This document shows, in pieces, positions 9,401 to 16,493 of a stretch of DNA of 64,000 nt. Under the pieces are notes generated by a model. The model saw only the letters and a program-made list of their open reading frames with translations. It was not told where the DNA came from and ran no database searches. Every line of letters begins with the position of its first letter. Positions within the stretch are counted from its first letter, which is position 1. The DNA is taken from the NCBI RefSeq assembly GCF_015711645.1, contig NZ_JABTEX010000001.1, positions 744,001 to 808,000 of the forward strand, written 5' to 3'. This stretch comes from Planomonospora sp. ID82291. Lineage in GTDB: Bacteria; Actinomycetota; Actinomycetes; Streptosporangiales; Streptosporangiaceae. The translations under genes and the position numbers were made by a program.

Positions 9401-9460
9401 GGGAAAGCCTTTCGTCACCGGGGGCGGCCACGCCGGCTCGGGGCATCGGCCGCTCCTAGG

Positions 9461-9473
9461 GTAAGCGCTTTCC
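9461..9473. promoter_or_regulatory. cre/LacI-like operator upstream of the aldehyde dehydrogenase
   Basis: GTAAGCGCTTTCC has the palindromic core AAGCGCTT at 9463-9470, close to the catabolite-responsive consensus bound by LacI-family regulators. It lies 61 bases before the ATG of the aldehyde dehydrogenase on the minus strand. Confidence 0.45.
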
Positions 9474-9517
9474 GTACCATGTGCCATCCCGCCGCCCCGG
9501 CCGTCGACCGGGACGGC

Positions 9518-9608
9518 GGGGCAGGGCTCCGGGACAGGGCTCCGGGGCAGGGCTCAGGGGCAGGGCTCCGGGGCAGGGCTCCGGGACAGGGCTCAGGGGC
9601 AGGGCTCA
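9518..9608. repeat. 13-bp tandem repeat, seven units
   Basis: Seven head-to-tail copies of GGGGCAGGGCTCC with single-base variants (third and fourth G to A, final C to A). The last unit ends exactly at the stop codon of the acyl-CoA ligase on the minus strand, so the array begins where that gene ends. It is almost pure short-period repeat and therefore a candidate variable-number locus. Confidence 0.95.
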
Positions 9609-11195
9609 GGGGGCCGACGCGGCCTCGGCGGTCTCGCGGGCCCAGCGGTAGTCGGCCTTGCCCGCCGGAGAGCGGAGCACCTCCTCGACGAAGGCGAAGG
9701 TCCGGGGGACCTTGTAGCCGGACAGCCGCCTCCGGCAGTGCGCGTCGAGCTCCGCGGCCGTCGGAGCCGTGCCGGGGCGGGGCTCGACCACGGCGGCGAC
9801 CCTGCTGCCCCAGCGCTCGTCCGGCACCCCGGTGACGACCGCGTCGAAGACCGCCGGATGTCCCTTGAGCACCGCCTCGACCTCCTCCGGGAAGACCTTC
9901 TCCCCGCCGGTGTTGATGCAGCCCGACCCCCGGCCGAGGAACGCGAGCGTGCCGTCCGCCTCGACCGTGGCCAGGTCCCCGGTGAGCAGCCAGCGCACCC
10001 CCGCCGCGTCGGTGACGAAGGTCCGGCGGGTCTTCTCCTCGTCCCCGTGGTAGCCGAGCGGGATGCGGCCGCTCCTGGCGACCGTGCCCACCTCTCCGGA
10101 GCCGGGCTCGACCGGCTGCAGGGACGCGTCGAGCACGGCCAGGCCGGCGGCGGTGTTCGGCTGGAAGCGCAGTCCGCTCTCCGGGGAGGAGCCGGGGGCC
10201 GCCGAGGCGGTGTAGCCGGACTCGGTGGAGCCGAAGCTGTCGATGATCGCCACGTGCGGGAGCAGCTCCTGGAGCCGGTCGCGGACCGCGCCGGTCAGGA
10301 TGGCCCCGGTGGAGCTGAGCACGCCCAGCGACGACAGGTCGTAGGAGCCCGCGGCGAGCTCCTCGGCGAGCGGCCGGGCCATCGCGTCGCCGGTGATGCT
10401 GAGCGTGAAGACCCGCTCCCGCGCGATCGCGCGCAGCACCGCGGCGGGGTCGAACCGGCGGACGTAGACCATGGTGCCGCCCATCCACCAGGTGATGAAG
10501 GTGGCCATCTGGGCGGCGCCGTGCATCAGCGGCGCCGCCGCCAGCATGACCAGCGGCCCGGAGGCGCGCGCCTGCTCCACCACGGCCTGCGGGCTGCGCA
10601 GCGGCTCGCCGTACGGGTTCCCGCCGCCGAAGGCGAAGAACAGGTCCTCGGTCCGCCACAGCACGCCCTTGGGCATGCCGGTCGTGCCGCCGGTGTAGAC
10701 GATGTAGAGGTCGTCTCCGGACCGGGCGGGGAAGCCGCGCGTCTCCGGCGTCCCCGCCAGCGCCGCCTCGTACGGCACCGCCCCGGCGGCCTTCGACGGA
10801 CCGCCCACCGCGACCAGGTGGGCCAGCGTGGGCACCTGGGGCGCGACGGCCGCCACCCGGTCGTCGAACTCCGTGTCGAACAGCAGCGCCGCCAGCTCCG
10901 CGTCCCGGTAGAGGTAGAGCAGCTCCTCCTCGACGTAGCGGTAGTTGACGTTGACCGGCACCGCCCGCAGCTTCAGCGCCGCCAGCATCCCGGCGACGTA
11001 CTCGACGCCGTTGTAGAGGTGGAGGCCGACGTGCCGCCCGGCCCCGACGCCGTGCGCGGCCAGGTGGTGCGCGAGCCGGTTGGCATGCGCGTCCAGCTCC
11101 GCGTAGGTCAGGCGGCGCCCGTCGCACACGACGGCGACGCGCTCCCCGATCGCGTCCGCGAGCCCTTCGAACAGATCTGCGTGGTTGAACTCCAT
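9606..11195 (-). CDS. AMP-forming acyl-CoA synthetase
   Basis: A 529-residue ANL-superfamily CoA ligase that activates a carboxylic acid through an acyl-AMP. Motifs: the phosphate loop YTGGTTGMPKGV (one S to G change from the usual YTSGTTG), FGSTESG, TGDLATV and the C-terminal catalytic Lys in SPAGKADYRW. The ATG has GAAGGAG upstream. It is the last gene of a minus-strand run that starts at 16114 and includes two thiolase-like proteins, so its substrate is probably a side-chain or ring-derived acid. It resembles FadD17/FadD19-like mycobacterial ligases; the exact substrate is not determinable. Confidence 0.9.
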   Translation of the reverse strand: MEFNHADLFEGLADAIGERVAVVCDGRRLTYAELDAHANRLAHHLAAHGVGAGRHVGLHLYNGVEYVAGMLAALKLRAVPVNVNYRYVEEELLYLYRDAELAALLFDTEFDDRVAAVAPQVPTLAHLVAVGGPSKAAGAVPYEAALAGTPETRGFPARSGDDLYIVYTGGTTGMPKGVLWRTEDLFFAFGGGNPYGEPLRSPQAVVEQARASGPLVMLAAAPLMHGAAQMATFITWWMGGTMVYVRRFDPAAVLRAIARERVFTLSITGDAMARPLAEELAAGSYDLSSLGVLSSTGAILTGAVRDRLQELLPHVAIIDSFGSTESGYTASAAPGSSPESGLRFQPNTAAGLAVLDASLQPVEPGSGEVGTVARSGRIPLGYHGDEEKTRRTFVTDAAGVRWLLTGDLATVEADGTLAFLGRGSGCINTGGEKVFPEEVEAVLKGHPAVFDAVVTGVPDERWGSRVAAVVEPRPGTAPTAAELDAHCRRRLSGYKVPRTFAFVEEVLRSPAGKADYRWARETAEAASAP

Positions 11196-11246
11196 CGGGG
11201 GCGCTCCTTCGACCGCTTCTGCGGGCCCGGCCCTGCGCTGAGGGCT

Positions 11247-12398
11247 CTAGGGTCTGTCCGTGCCGACCATCCACATCGCGAAGAACTGCGCGCCTCCCCC
11301 GTAGGCGTGCCCGAGGGCCCGGCGGGCCCCGTCCACCTGGTGCTCGCCCGCCATCCCGCGGACCTGCAGCGCCGCCTCGGCGAACCGGATCAGCCCGGAG
11401 GCGCCGATCGGGTTGCTCGACAGCACCCCGCCGGAGGGGTTCCACGGGATGTCGCCGTCCAGGGCGGTGGCCCCCGACTCGGTGAGCTTCCAGCCCTCCC
11501 CCTCGGCGGCGAAGCCGAGGTTCTCCAGCCACATCGGCTCGTACCAGGAGAAGGGCACGTACACCTCCGCCACGTCGATCTCCCGGCGCGGGTCGGTGAC
11601 CCCGGCCTGGCGGTACACGTCGGCGGCGCAGTCCCGGCCCGCCCGCGGGTCCACGGTGTCGCGGCCGGCCCGGAAGATCGGCTCGGAGCGCATCGCCGTG
11701 CCCTGCACCCAGGCGGGGGTGCCGGTGACGGCCTTCTCCGAGGCCAGGACCAGGGCGCACGCGCCGTCGCTGGACGGGCAGGTCTCCAGGTAGCGGATCG
11801 GCTCCCAGAGCATCGGCGTCGACTCGACCATGGCCCGGTCGATGCCGGGGATCTTCAGGTGGGCGTAGGGGTTCTTCAGCGCGTTGCGCCGGTCCTTGAC
11901 CGCGACCAGCGTGCCGATGTGGCCGGGCGCCCCGGACCTGCGCATGTACTCGCGGATGTGCGGGGCGAAGTAGCCGCCGGCGCCGACCACCAGCGAGGCG
12001 TTGAACGGCGGGTGGGTGGACAGGGCCCAGGTGGCGTTGGACTCCGACTGCTTCTCGAAGGCCACCACCAGCACCCGGTCGTGCACCCCGCCCTGGACGA
12101 GGGACGCGCCGACCAGTGCGGTGGAGCCGCCGACCGAGCCCGCGGTGTGCACGCGCATGATCGGCTTTCCGGCCGCGCCGAGCGCGTCGGCGAGGTACGC
12201 CTCGGGCATCATCACGCCCTCGAACAGGTCGGGGGCCTTGCCCAGGACGACGGCGTCGATGTCCCGCCAGGTCAGCTCCGCGTCGGCGAGCGCGCGGGCG
12301 GCGGCCTCGCGGACCAGCCCGGCGATCGAGACGTCCCGTCTCTTGGTGCGGTACTCGGTCTGCCCCACCCCGATGACCGCGCAGCGGTTACCACTCAT
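11247..12398 (-). CDS. thiolase-like protein (Ltp3-type lipid-transfer/aldolase family)
   Basis: A 383-residue thiolase-fold protein. The N-terminus CAVIGVGQTEY and the C-terminal GHAYGGGAQFFAMW are typical of the SCP2/Ltp branch. At the position of the thiolase nucleophile the sequence reads VHTAGSVGGSTAL, with no Cys. That matches the retro-aldolase type (Ltp2), which uses Tyr residues and a DUF35 partner rather than a Cys acyl-enzyme. Its length and order relative to the next two genes resemble M. tuberculosis Rv3521-Rv3522-Rv3523 (OB-fold protein, Ltp4, Ltp3). C-C bond cleavage of a CoA-linked side chain is inferred. Confidence 0.85.
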   Translation of the reverse strand: MSGNRCAVIGVGQTEYRTKRRDVSIAGLVREAAARALADAELTWRDIDAVVLGKAPDLFEGVMMPEAYLADALGAAGKPIMRVHTAGSVGGSTALVGASLVQGGVHDRVLVVAFEKQSESNATWALSTHPPFNASLVVGAGGYFAPHIREYMRRSGAPGHIGTLVAVKDRRNALKNPYAHLKIPGIDRAMVESTPMLWEPIRYLETCPSSDGACALVLASEKAVTGTPAWVQGTAMRSEPIFRAGRDTVDPRAGRDCAADVYRQAGVTDPRREIDVAEVYVPFSWYEPMWLENLGFAAEGEGWKLTESGATALDGDIPWNPSGGVLSSNPIGASGLIRFAEAALQVRGMAGEHQVDGARRALGHAYGGGAQFFAMWMVGTDRP

Positions 12399-12422
12399 GG
12401 CCGTTCCACCGTTCCTCGTTCG

Positions 12423-12529
12423 CCGCGTCGGGTTCGCTCCGGGTCATCGGCCGCGCACCGCTCCTCGTTCACCGCGCGGGCCGCCCGTACCTCGCGGACC
12501 GCTCCGCTCACCGCGTCGGGTTCGCTCCG
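12423..12529. repeat. 19-bp direct repeat in the inter-thiolase gap
   Basis: CCGCGTCGGGTTCGCTCCG occurs at 12423-12441 and again exactly at 12511-12529, separated by related CGTTC and CTCGTTC motifs. The 138-base gap between the two thiolase genes is filled with this repeat-like sequence and carries no reading frame of note. Confidence 0.8.
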
Positions 12530-12536
12530 CACGGCG

Positions 12537-13568
12537 TCAGCCCTCCATCACGGTGACGAGGTTGTGCTGCAGGCAGGGGCCGCTCGCGGCGTGTCCCAGG
12601 GCGCGGCCCGCGGCGCCGTCGATGATGCGCCGGGCCGCCTCGCCGATCCGGATCAGTCCGGTGGCCATGACGGGGTCGGCGGCCAGCGGGCCGCCGCTGG
12701 GGTTGATCTCGGTGGCCGCGGCGGAGGCCCCGTCGAGACCGAGGGCCTCGCGGAGGATGGGCTCCTCGTGGCTGAAGCGGACGTGCAGCTCGGCCACGTC
12801 GACCTGAGCCTTGCCGGCCCCCGCCGCGCGTGCGGCTTCGGCGGCGGAGGCCGACCGGGCGAGGTCTCTCATTCCCAGGTAATGGGAATCCATGCAATGG
12901 GCGATGCCCCTGATCCAGGCGGGACGCTCGCACACGCTCCGGGCCAGGTCCCCGGCCGCCAGCACCACCGCGGCGGCGCCGTCGGCGGGCGGCGCGACGT
13001 CGTACGGCCGCAGCGGCGCGACCGCGAAGGCGTCCCCTTCCGGGTCGGGCAGGTCGAGGGCGTAGGGGTTGGCCCGCCCCGCGGCGCGGCTGCGCCGTAC
13101 GATCTCGTCGAGCTCGGCCCGGTCCGCCCCGCGCGCCGAGGCCTGCAGGGCGGCGTAGGAGACGTGGTCCAGGCCGAGCGGGGCCAGGTAGTACGGGTCG
13201 AGCTGGAGGGTCATGATCTGGCGCAGGTCGCCCTGGGAGGGCTTGCCGAAGCCGTAGACCAGCGCCGAGTCGACGTCGCCGTGCTGGAGGCGGACCCACG
13301 CCTCGTACAGCGCCCAGGCCGCGTCCATCTCCACGTGGCTCTCGGAGATCGGCGGCCAGGCGCCGACCGCGTCGAGCGCGGAGACGAACGAGAACGGCGC
13401 GCCCGCGAGGTAGTCGCAGCTTCCCGAGCAGGTGAAGCCGAACGTCCGCAGGCCCGACGCGCGCCGCACCTCCTCGATCACCGGCAGGATCAGCTCCGGT
13501 TCGCTCAGCCCCTCGTCGACCGCGCTGTGCCGGGTCTGGGCGAACGCCACGACCGCCACTTCACGCAT
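12537..13568 (-). CDS. thiolase-like protein (Ltp4-type)
   Basis: A 343-residue thiolase-fold protein beginning REVAVVAFAQTRHSAVDEG. Where a thiolase has its Cys nucleophile this protein has SHVEMDAAWALYEA, so it cannot act as a classical thiolase. The C-terminal GHAASGPCLQHNLV keeps the His region. It follows the tandem DUF35 gene by ten bases and precedes the longer thiolase-like gene, the order seen for Ltp4 and Ltp3 in mycobacterial steroid loci. A heteromeric aldolase formed by the DUF35 protein with one or both thiolase-like subunits is the most likely arrangement (inference). Confidence 0.83.
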   Translation of the reverse strand: MREVAVVAFAQTRHSAVDEGLSEPELILPVIEEVRRASGLRTFGFTCSGSCDYLAGAPFSFVSALDAVGAWPPISESHVEMDAAWALYEAWVRLQHGDVDSALVYGFGKPSQGDLRQIMTLQLDPYYLAPLGLDHVSYAALQASARGADRAELDEIVRRSRAAGRANPYALDLPDPEGDAFAVAPLRPYDVAPPADGAAAVVLAAGDLARSVCERPAWIRGIAHCMDSHYLGMRDLARSASAAEAARAAGAGKAQVDVAELHVRFSHEEPILREALGLDGASAAATEINPSGGPLAADPVMATGLIRIGEAARRIIDGAAGRALGHAASGPCLQHNLVTVMEG

Positions 13569-13578
13569 CCGCGTCCCC

Positions 13579-14580
13579 CTACAGCTCGGCGTCGGGTTCG
13601 CCGGTGGGGGCGAACCACGTGATGTTCGACATCGACAGCGGGGCCGGCGCCCACTCCTGTCGCGGGGCCCAGACCGCCCGCACCCGCATGCCCTGCCGCA
13701 CCTCGTGCGCCGGGACGTCGCCGACCAGCGCGATCAGCGGCACGTCCGCGCCGTCGAGCAGGATGTAGGCCGAGACGAACGGGACCTGGGGGGCGCGGGG
13801 GTCGGGCAGGTTGTTGATCGCGAAGGTGGTGACCGTGCCGGTGTCCGGCAGCTCGCGCTCCTCGGTGATCGCCACACCGCACTCGGGGCAGGACAGGCGG
13901 TAGGGCACGTAGACCTTGCCGCAGGAGTCGCACCGGCAGCCCAGGAGCACGCCCCGGGCCACGCCCTCCAGGAAGCGGGTCAGCGCCCGGCCGGGCCGCA
14001 GGCGGTACTCCGTGCGGACCGGGGAGGTGATCCTCGTGACCTCGGGCACGAAGCTCTCGATGTCGGTGATGTGCCCGGTGCGCTCGGCCCGCCAGCGCGG
14101 GCGGACCCGCAGGCCGGGGCGCATGGCGCGGGCGTCGCCGGCGTCCACCGCGTGCACCAGCGCCGTGTCGGCGCCGTCGAGGCGGACCAGCGCCCAGGCG
14201 AACGGGCGGTCCAGCGGGTGCTCCGGGCGGGGGTCGCCCACCCAGGCCCAGCTCTGCACGGTCCCGGCCGGGCCGACCTCGGCGAACTCCCCGGTGACGT
14301 CCTCGCCGGTGGCGGGGTCGTACTCCAGCGGCGGCACCAGGACCCGGCCGTCGGCGGTGCGGACCCCGACGATCCGCGCGTCCCTCAGCTCGGTGAGGAA
14401 GCGCCCGATCACCGGCCCGGTCGTGCGCGTGTAGCCGCCGGGGAACTCCAGGACATGGTCGACGGCATGGTCGGCGACGTGCCCGGGGACGTGCTCGGCC
14501 GCGGGGTCCCCCGGCGGTGCGGTCACCTCGGACGGCGCCTCGGGCGGCGTCTCGGGCGGCGCCTCAGATGGCACGGTCAT
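13579..14580 (-). CDS. tandem DUF35 OB-fold/Zn-ribbon protein
   Basis: A 333-residue protein with two DUF35 (OB-fold) halves. The C-terminal half has an intact zinc ribbon, CRCDSCGKVYVPYRLSCPEC (CxxC, ten residues, CxxC). In the N-terminal half the equivalent place reads RVLVPPLEYDPATGE, so the zinc ligands are lost. DUF35 proteins are obligate partners of thiolase-fold aldolases and of acyl-CoA hydratases in steroid side-chain degradation. Its start overlaps the end of the upstream CoA ligase by 17 bases, and the Ltp4-type gene begins ten bases downstream, so the genes are translationally linked. Confidence 0.88.
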   Translation of the reverse strand: MTVPSEAPPETPPEAPSEVTAPPGDPAAEHVPGHVADHAVDHVLEFPGGYTRTTGPVIGRFLTELRDARIVGVRTADGRVLVPPLEYDPATGEDVTGEFAEVGPAGTVQSWAWVGDPRPEHPLDRPFAWALVRLDGADTALVHAVDAGDARAMRPGLRVRPRWRAERTGHITDIESFVPEVTRITSPVRTEYRLRPGRALTRFLEGVARGVLLGCRCDSCGKVYVPYRLSCPECGVAITEERELPDTGTVTTFAINNLPDPRAPQVPFVSAYILLDGADVPLIALVGDVPAHEVRQGMRVRAVWAPRQEWAPAPLSMSNITWFAPTGEPDAEL

Positions 14581-16114
14581 GTCCCTCCCAGTAGGGGTCG
14601 CGCAGTCGGCGTTTGAGGAGCTTGCCGTTGGGCTCGCGCGGCATCTCCTCGATGAAGTCGACGCTCTTGGGCCACTTCATCCGAGCCAGGCGCCCCTCCA
14701 GCGAGGAGAGGATCTCCGCGGCGAGCTCCGGAGAGGGCTCCGCACCGGGCACGGGCTCGATCACGGCCTTGATCTGCTCGCCCCACTCCTCGTCGGGGAC
14801 GCCGAACACGGCCACGTCGGCGACCTTGGGGTGCACGGTCAGCTCGTTCTCGATCTCCGCCGGGTAGATGTTGGCCCCGCCGGAGATGATCAGGTCGGCC
14901 TTGCGGTCGCAGAGGAAGAGGAAGCCCTCCTCGTTCAGGTAGCCGATGTCGCCGACGGTGAAGAAGTCGCGCAGGCGGCCGGCCTCCGTCTTGGCCGGGT
15001 CGCCCTTGTACTCGAAGGAGGCGCCCATCATCTTCATGTAGACGGTGCCGGGGGTGCCGGCGGGGACCGGCTCCAGGTTCTCGTCCACGACGAGCAGCTC
15101 GCTGATCGGCCAGGCGGTGCCGACGGTGCCGGGGTGCTTGCGCCAGCCCTCGGGGGTGGCGATCGTGCCGCCGCCCTCGGTCGCCGCGTAGTACTCGTAG
15201 ACGCAGTCCCCCCACCATTCGAGCATCGCCCGTTTGACCGGGACGGGACAGGGGGCGGCGGCGTGGATCATCCACCGGAGCGAGGACAGGTCGTAGGCCC
15301 GCCGGGTCTCCTCGGGCAGCGCGAGCAGGCGCTTGAAGTGGGTGGGGACCAGGTGCGAGTTGGTGACGCGGTACCGCTCGCAGAGCCGGAGCATCTCCTC
15401 GGCGTCCCACCGGTCCATGTAGACGAGCGTGTGGCCCATGTGCAGGGCCGTGCCGCCGAACTGGGTGACGGCGGTGTGGTAGCCCGGCGAGGTGACCAGG
15501 TGGACGTTCTCCTCGCCGGGGGTGATGCCGAACATGGCCAGCAGGAAGGTCATCAGCTCGGCCGAGTCGTCCGGGTCCAGGCCGGTGAGCGGGCGGCGCA
15601 CGCCCTTGGGCCGGCCCGTGGTGCCGGAGGTGTAGTGCATGGTGGCGCCCGCCGTACGGTCGGCGGGGGCGGTGTCCGGGCGGCCGTCGGTCAGGTCCGC
15701 CGCGGGCCGGGCCCCGTCCACCCGGCCGAAGGCGAAGACGCGGTCGGCGGGCAGGCCGGATCCCGCCGCGGCGCGCATGCCCTCGGCCGCGTGGCGCTCG
15801 TGCACGAAGAAGGCCTTCGCCTCGCTGTCGTCGAGGATGTAGGCGATCTCGGGACCGGTGAGGTGCCAGTTGACCGGCGTGTAGTACCACCCGGCCTGCA
15901 GCGCGGCCAGGTAGAGCACCAGGCCGTCGGCGCCGTTGGGGACCAGGCCGCAGATCCCGTCGCCGGGCCGCAGCCCCAGCTCCCGCAGGCCGTGCACGAG
16001 GCGGTTCGACCGGGCCAGCAGGTCTCCCGCGCGGTGTTCGGTGCCGTCCGGGTCCACGGCCGCGACCCGGTCCGGATCCGCCTGCGCCAGTCTCCAGAAG
16101 CCGAGCGTGCCCAT
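14564..16114 (-). CDS. AMP-forming acyl-CoA synthetase (FadD-like), first gene of the operon
   Basis: A 516-residue ANL-family ligase. Motifs: YTSGTTGRPKGV near 175, YYAATEGGG, the hinge region CDRKADLIISGG and the catalytic Lys in EPNGKLLKRR. It shares more detail with the ligase at 47.8 kb than with the one at 9.6 kb, for example the TPVNWHLT / VPVNWHYT segment. It is the promoter-proximal gene of the operon reading leftwards to 9606, and a strong palindrome containing AGAACGTGTTCT lies about 100 bases upstream. A substrate such as a steroid or isoprenoid side-chain acid is suggested only by the neighbours. Confidence 0.9.
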   Translation of the reverse strand: MGTLGFWRLAQADPDRVAAVDPDGTEHRAGDLLARSNRLVHGLRELGLRPGDGICGLVPNGADGLVLYLAALQAGWYYTPVNWHLTGPEIAYILDDSEAKAFFVHERHAAEGMRAAAGSGLPADRVFAFGRVDGARPAADLTDGRPDTAPADRTAGATMHYTSGTTGRPKGVRRPLTGLDPDDSAELMTFLLAMFGITPGEENVHLVTSPGYHTAVTQFGGTALHMGHTLVYMDRWDAEEMLRLCERYRVTNSHLVPTHFKRLLALPEETRRAYDLSSLRWMIHAAAPCPVPVKRAMLEWWGDCVYEYYAATEGGGTIATPEGWRKHPGTVGTAWPISELLVVDENLEPVPAGTPGTVYMKMMGASFEYKGDPAKTEAGRLRDFFTVGDIGYLNEEGFLFLCDRKADLIISGGANIYPAEIENELTVHPKVADVAVFGVPDEEWGEQIKAVIEPVPGAEPSPELAAEILSSLEGRLARMKWPKSVDFIEEMPREPNGKLLKRRLRDPYWEGHDRAI

Positions 16115-16205
16115 CGCGGGTTCCCCTCTGGTCGGAAGGCACCCGGGCCGCCGGAGCGGTGCGCGTCCCCGGATCGCGGCACGGCGCTGGCGGCGCGGGA
16201 GGTCT

Positions 16206-16229
16206 CGAACGAGAACGTGTTCTTGTTCG
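16206..16229. promoter_or_regulatory. KstR-like operator upstream of the acyl-CoA operon
   Basis: A 24-base near-perfect inverted repeat has the core AGAACGTGTTCT at 16212-16223, flanked by CGAAC on the left and GTTCG on the right. The core matches the central part of the mycobacterial KstR motif TNNAACNNGTTNNA; only the outermost T and A differ. It lies 92-115 bases before the ligase start. The whole gap 16115-16493 (379 bases) otherwise holds a second motif at 16261 and an A+T-rich stretch before the surface-protein gene. Confidence 0.6.
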
Positions 16230-16260
16230 CAGGGGCAGACTAACCCGGCCGCGCCCGCCT

Positions 16261-16274
16261 AACAAGCGTTTGAT
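16261..16274. promoter_or_regulatory. KstR2-like motif
   Basis: AACAAGCGTTTGAT matches the KstR2 consensus ANCAAGNNCTTGNT at all but one fixed position (T for C at position 9). It lies beyond the KstR-like palindrome in the same intergenic region and could belong to the operon promoter. Confidence 0.35.
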
Positions 16275-16344
16275 TTAAGGGCGGACCCCGGCGCGCCCTT
16301 GACCTTTCCCTCACCAACGGCACCGCCGCCGTCACGCATAGCTC

Positions 16345-16428
16345 ATGAAAGGTAAGAAGAAAGTCAAGTTCATGGATGAAACTGCTCATTTGTCCCTTAT
16401 GGGAAATTTGCTCAGTCAGTATGGCTAG
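16345..16428 (+). CDS. possible 27-residue peptide in an A+T-rich patch
   Basis: An ATG-to-TAG frame encodes a 27-residue peptide starting MKGKKKVKF, with a basic N-terminal third and a more hydrophobic end (LSLMGNLLSQYG). Its codons (AAA, AAT, TTT-like third positions) are unlike the G+C-rich codons around it. No ribosome-binding site is visible. It could be a leader or small peptide, a foreign remnant or chance. It lies 65 bases before the surface-protein gene on the same strand. A partly palindromic segment, 16388-16409 around CCCTTATGGG, overlaps it. Confidence 0.18.
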   Translation: MKGKKKVKFMDETAHLSLMGNLLSQYG

Positions 16429-16493
16429 GCGAGAGGCGGCGTCCCCGAGCTGGGCTCATGTTGACCACCCGCCGTCTCCGCGATGGGGAGATC

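Noticed and set aside
9518-9608. CRISPR array
   Set aside because: Direct repeats without spacers; no cas genes anywhere in the window. The other tandem arrays fail for the same reason.
12841-12900. Inverted repeat ATTCCCAGGTAATGGGAAT inside the Ltp4-type gene
   Set aside because: It lies in the coding sequence far from any promoter and is probably chance.
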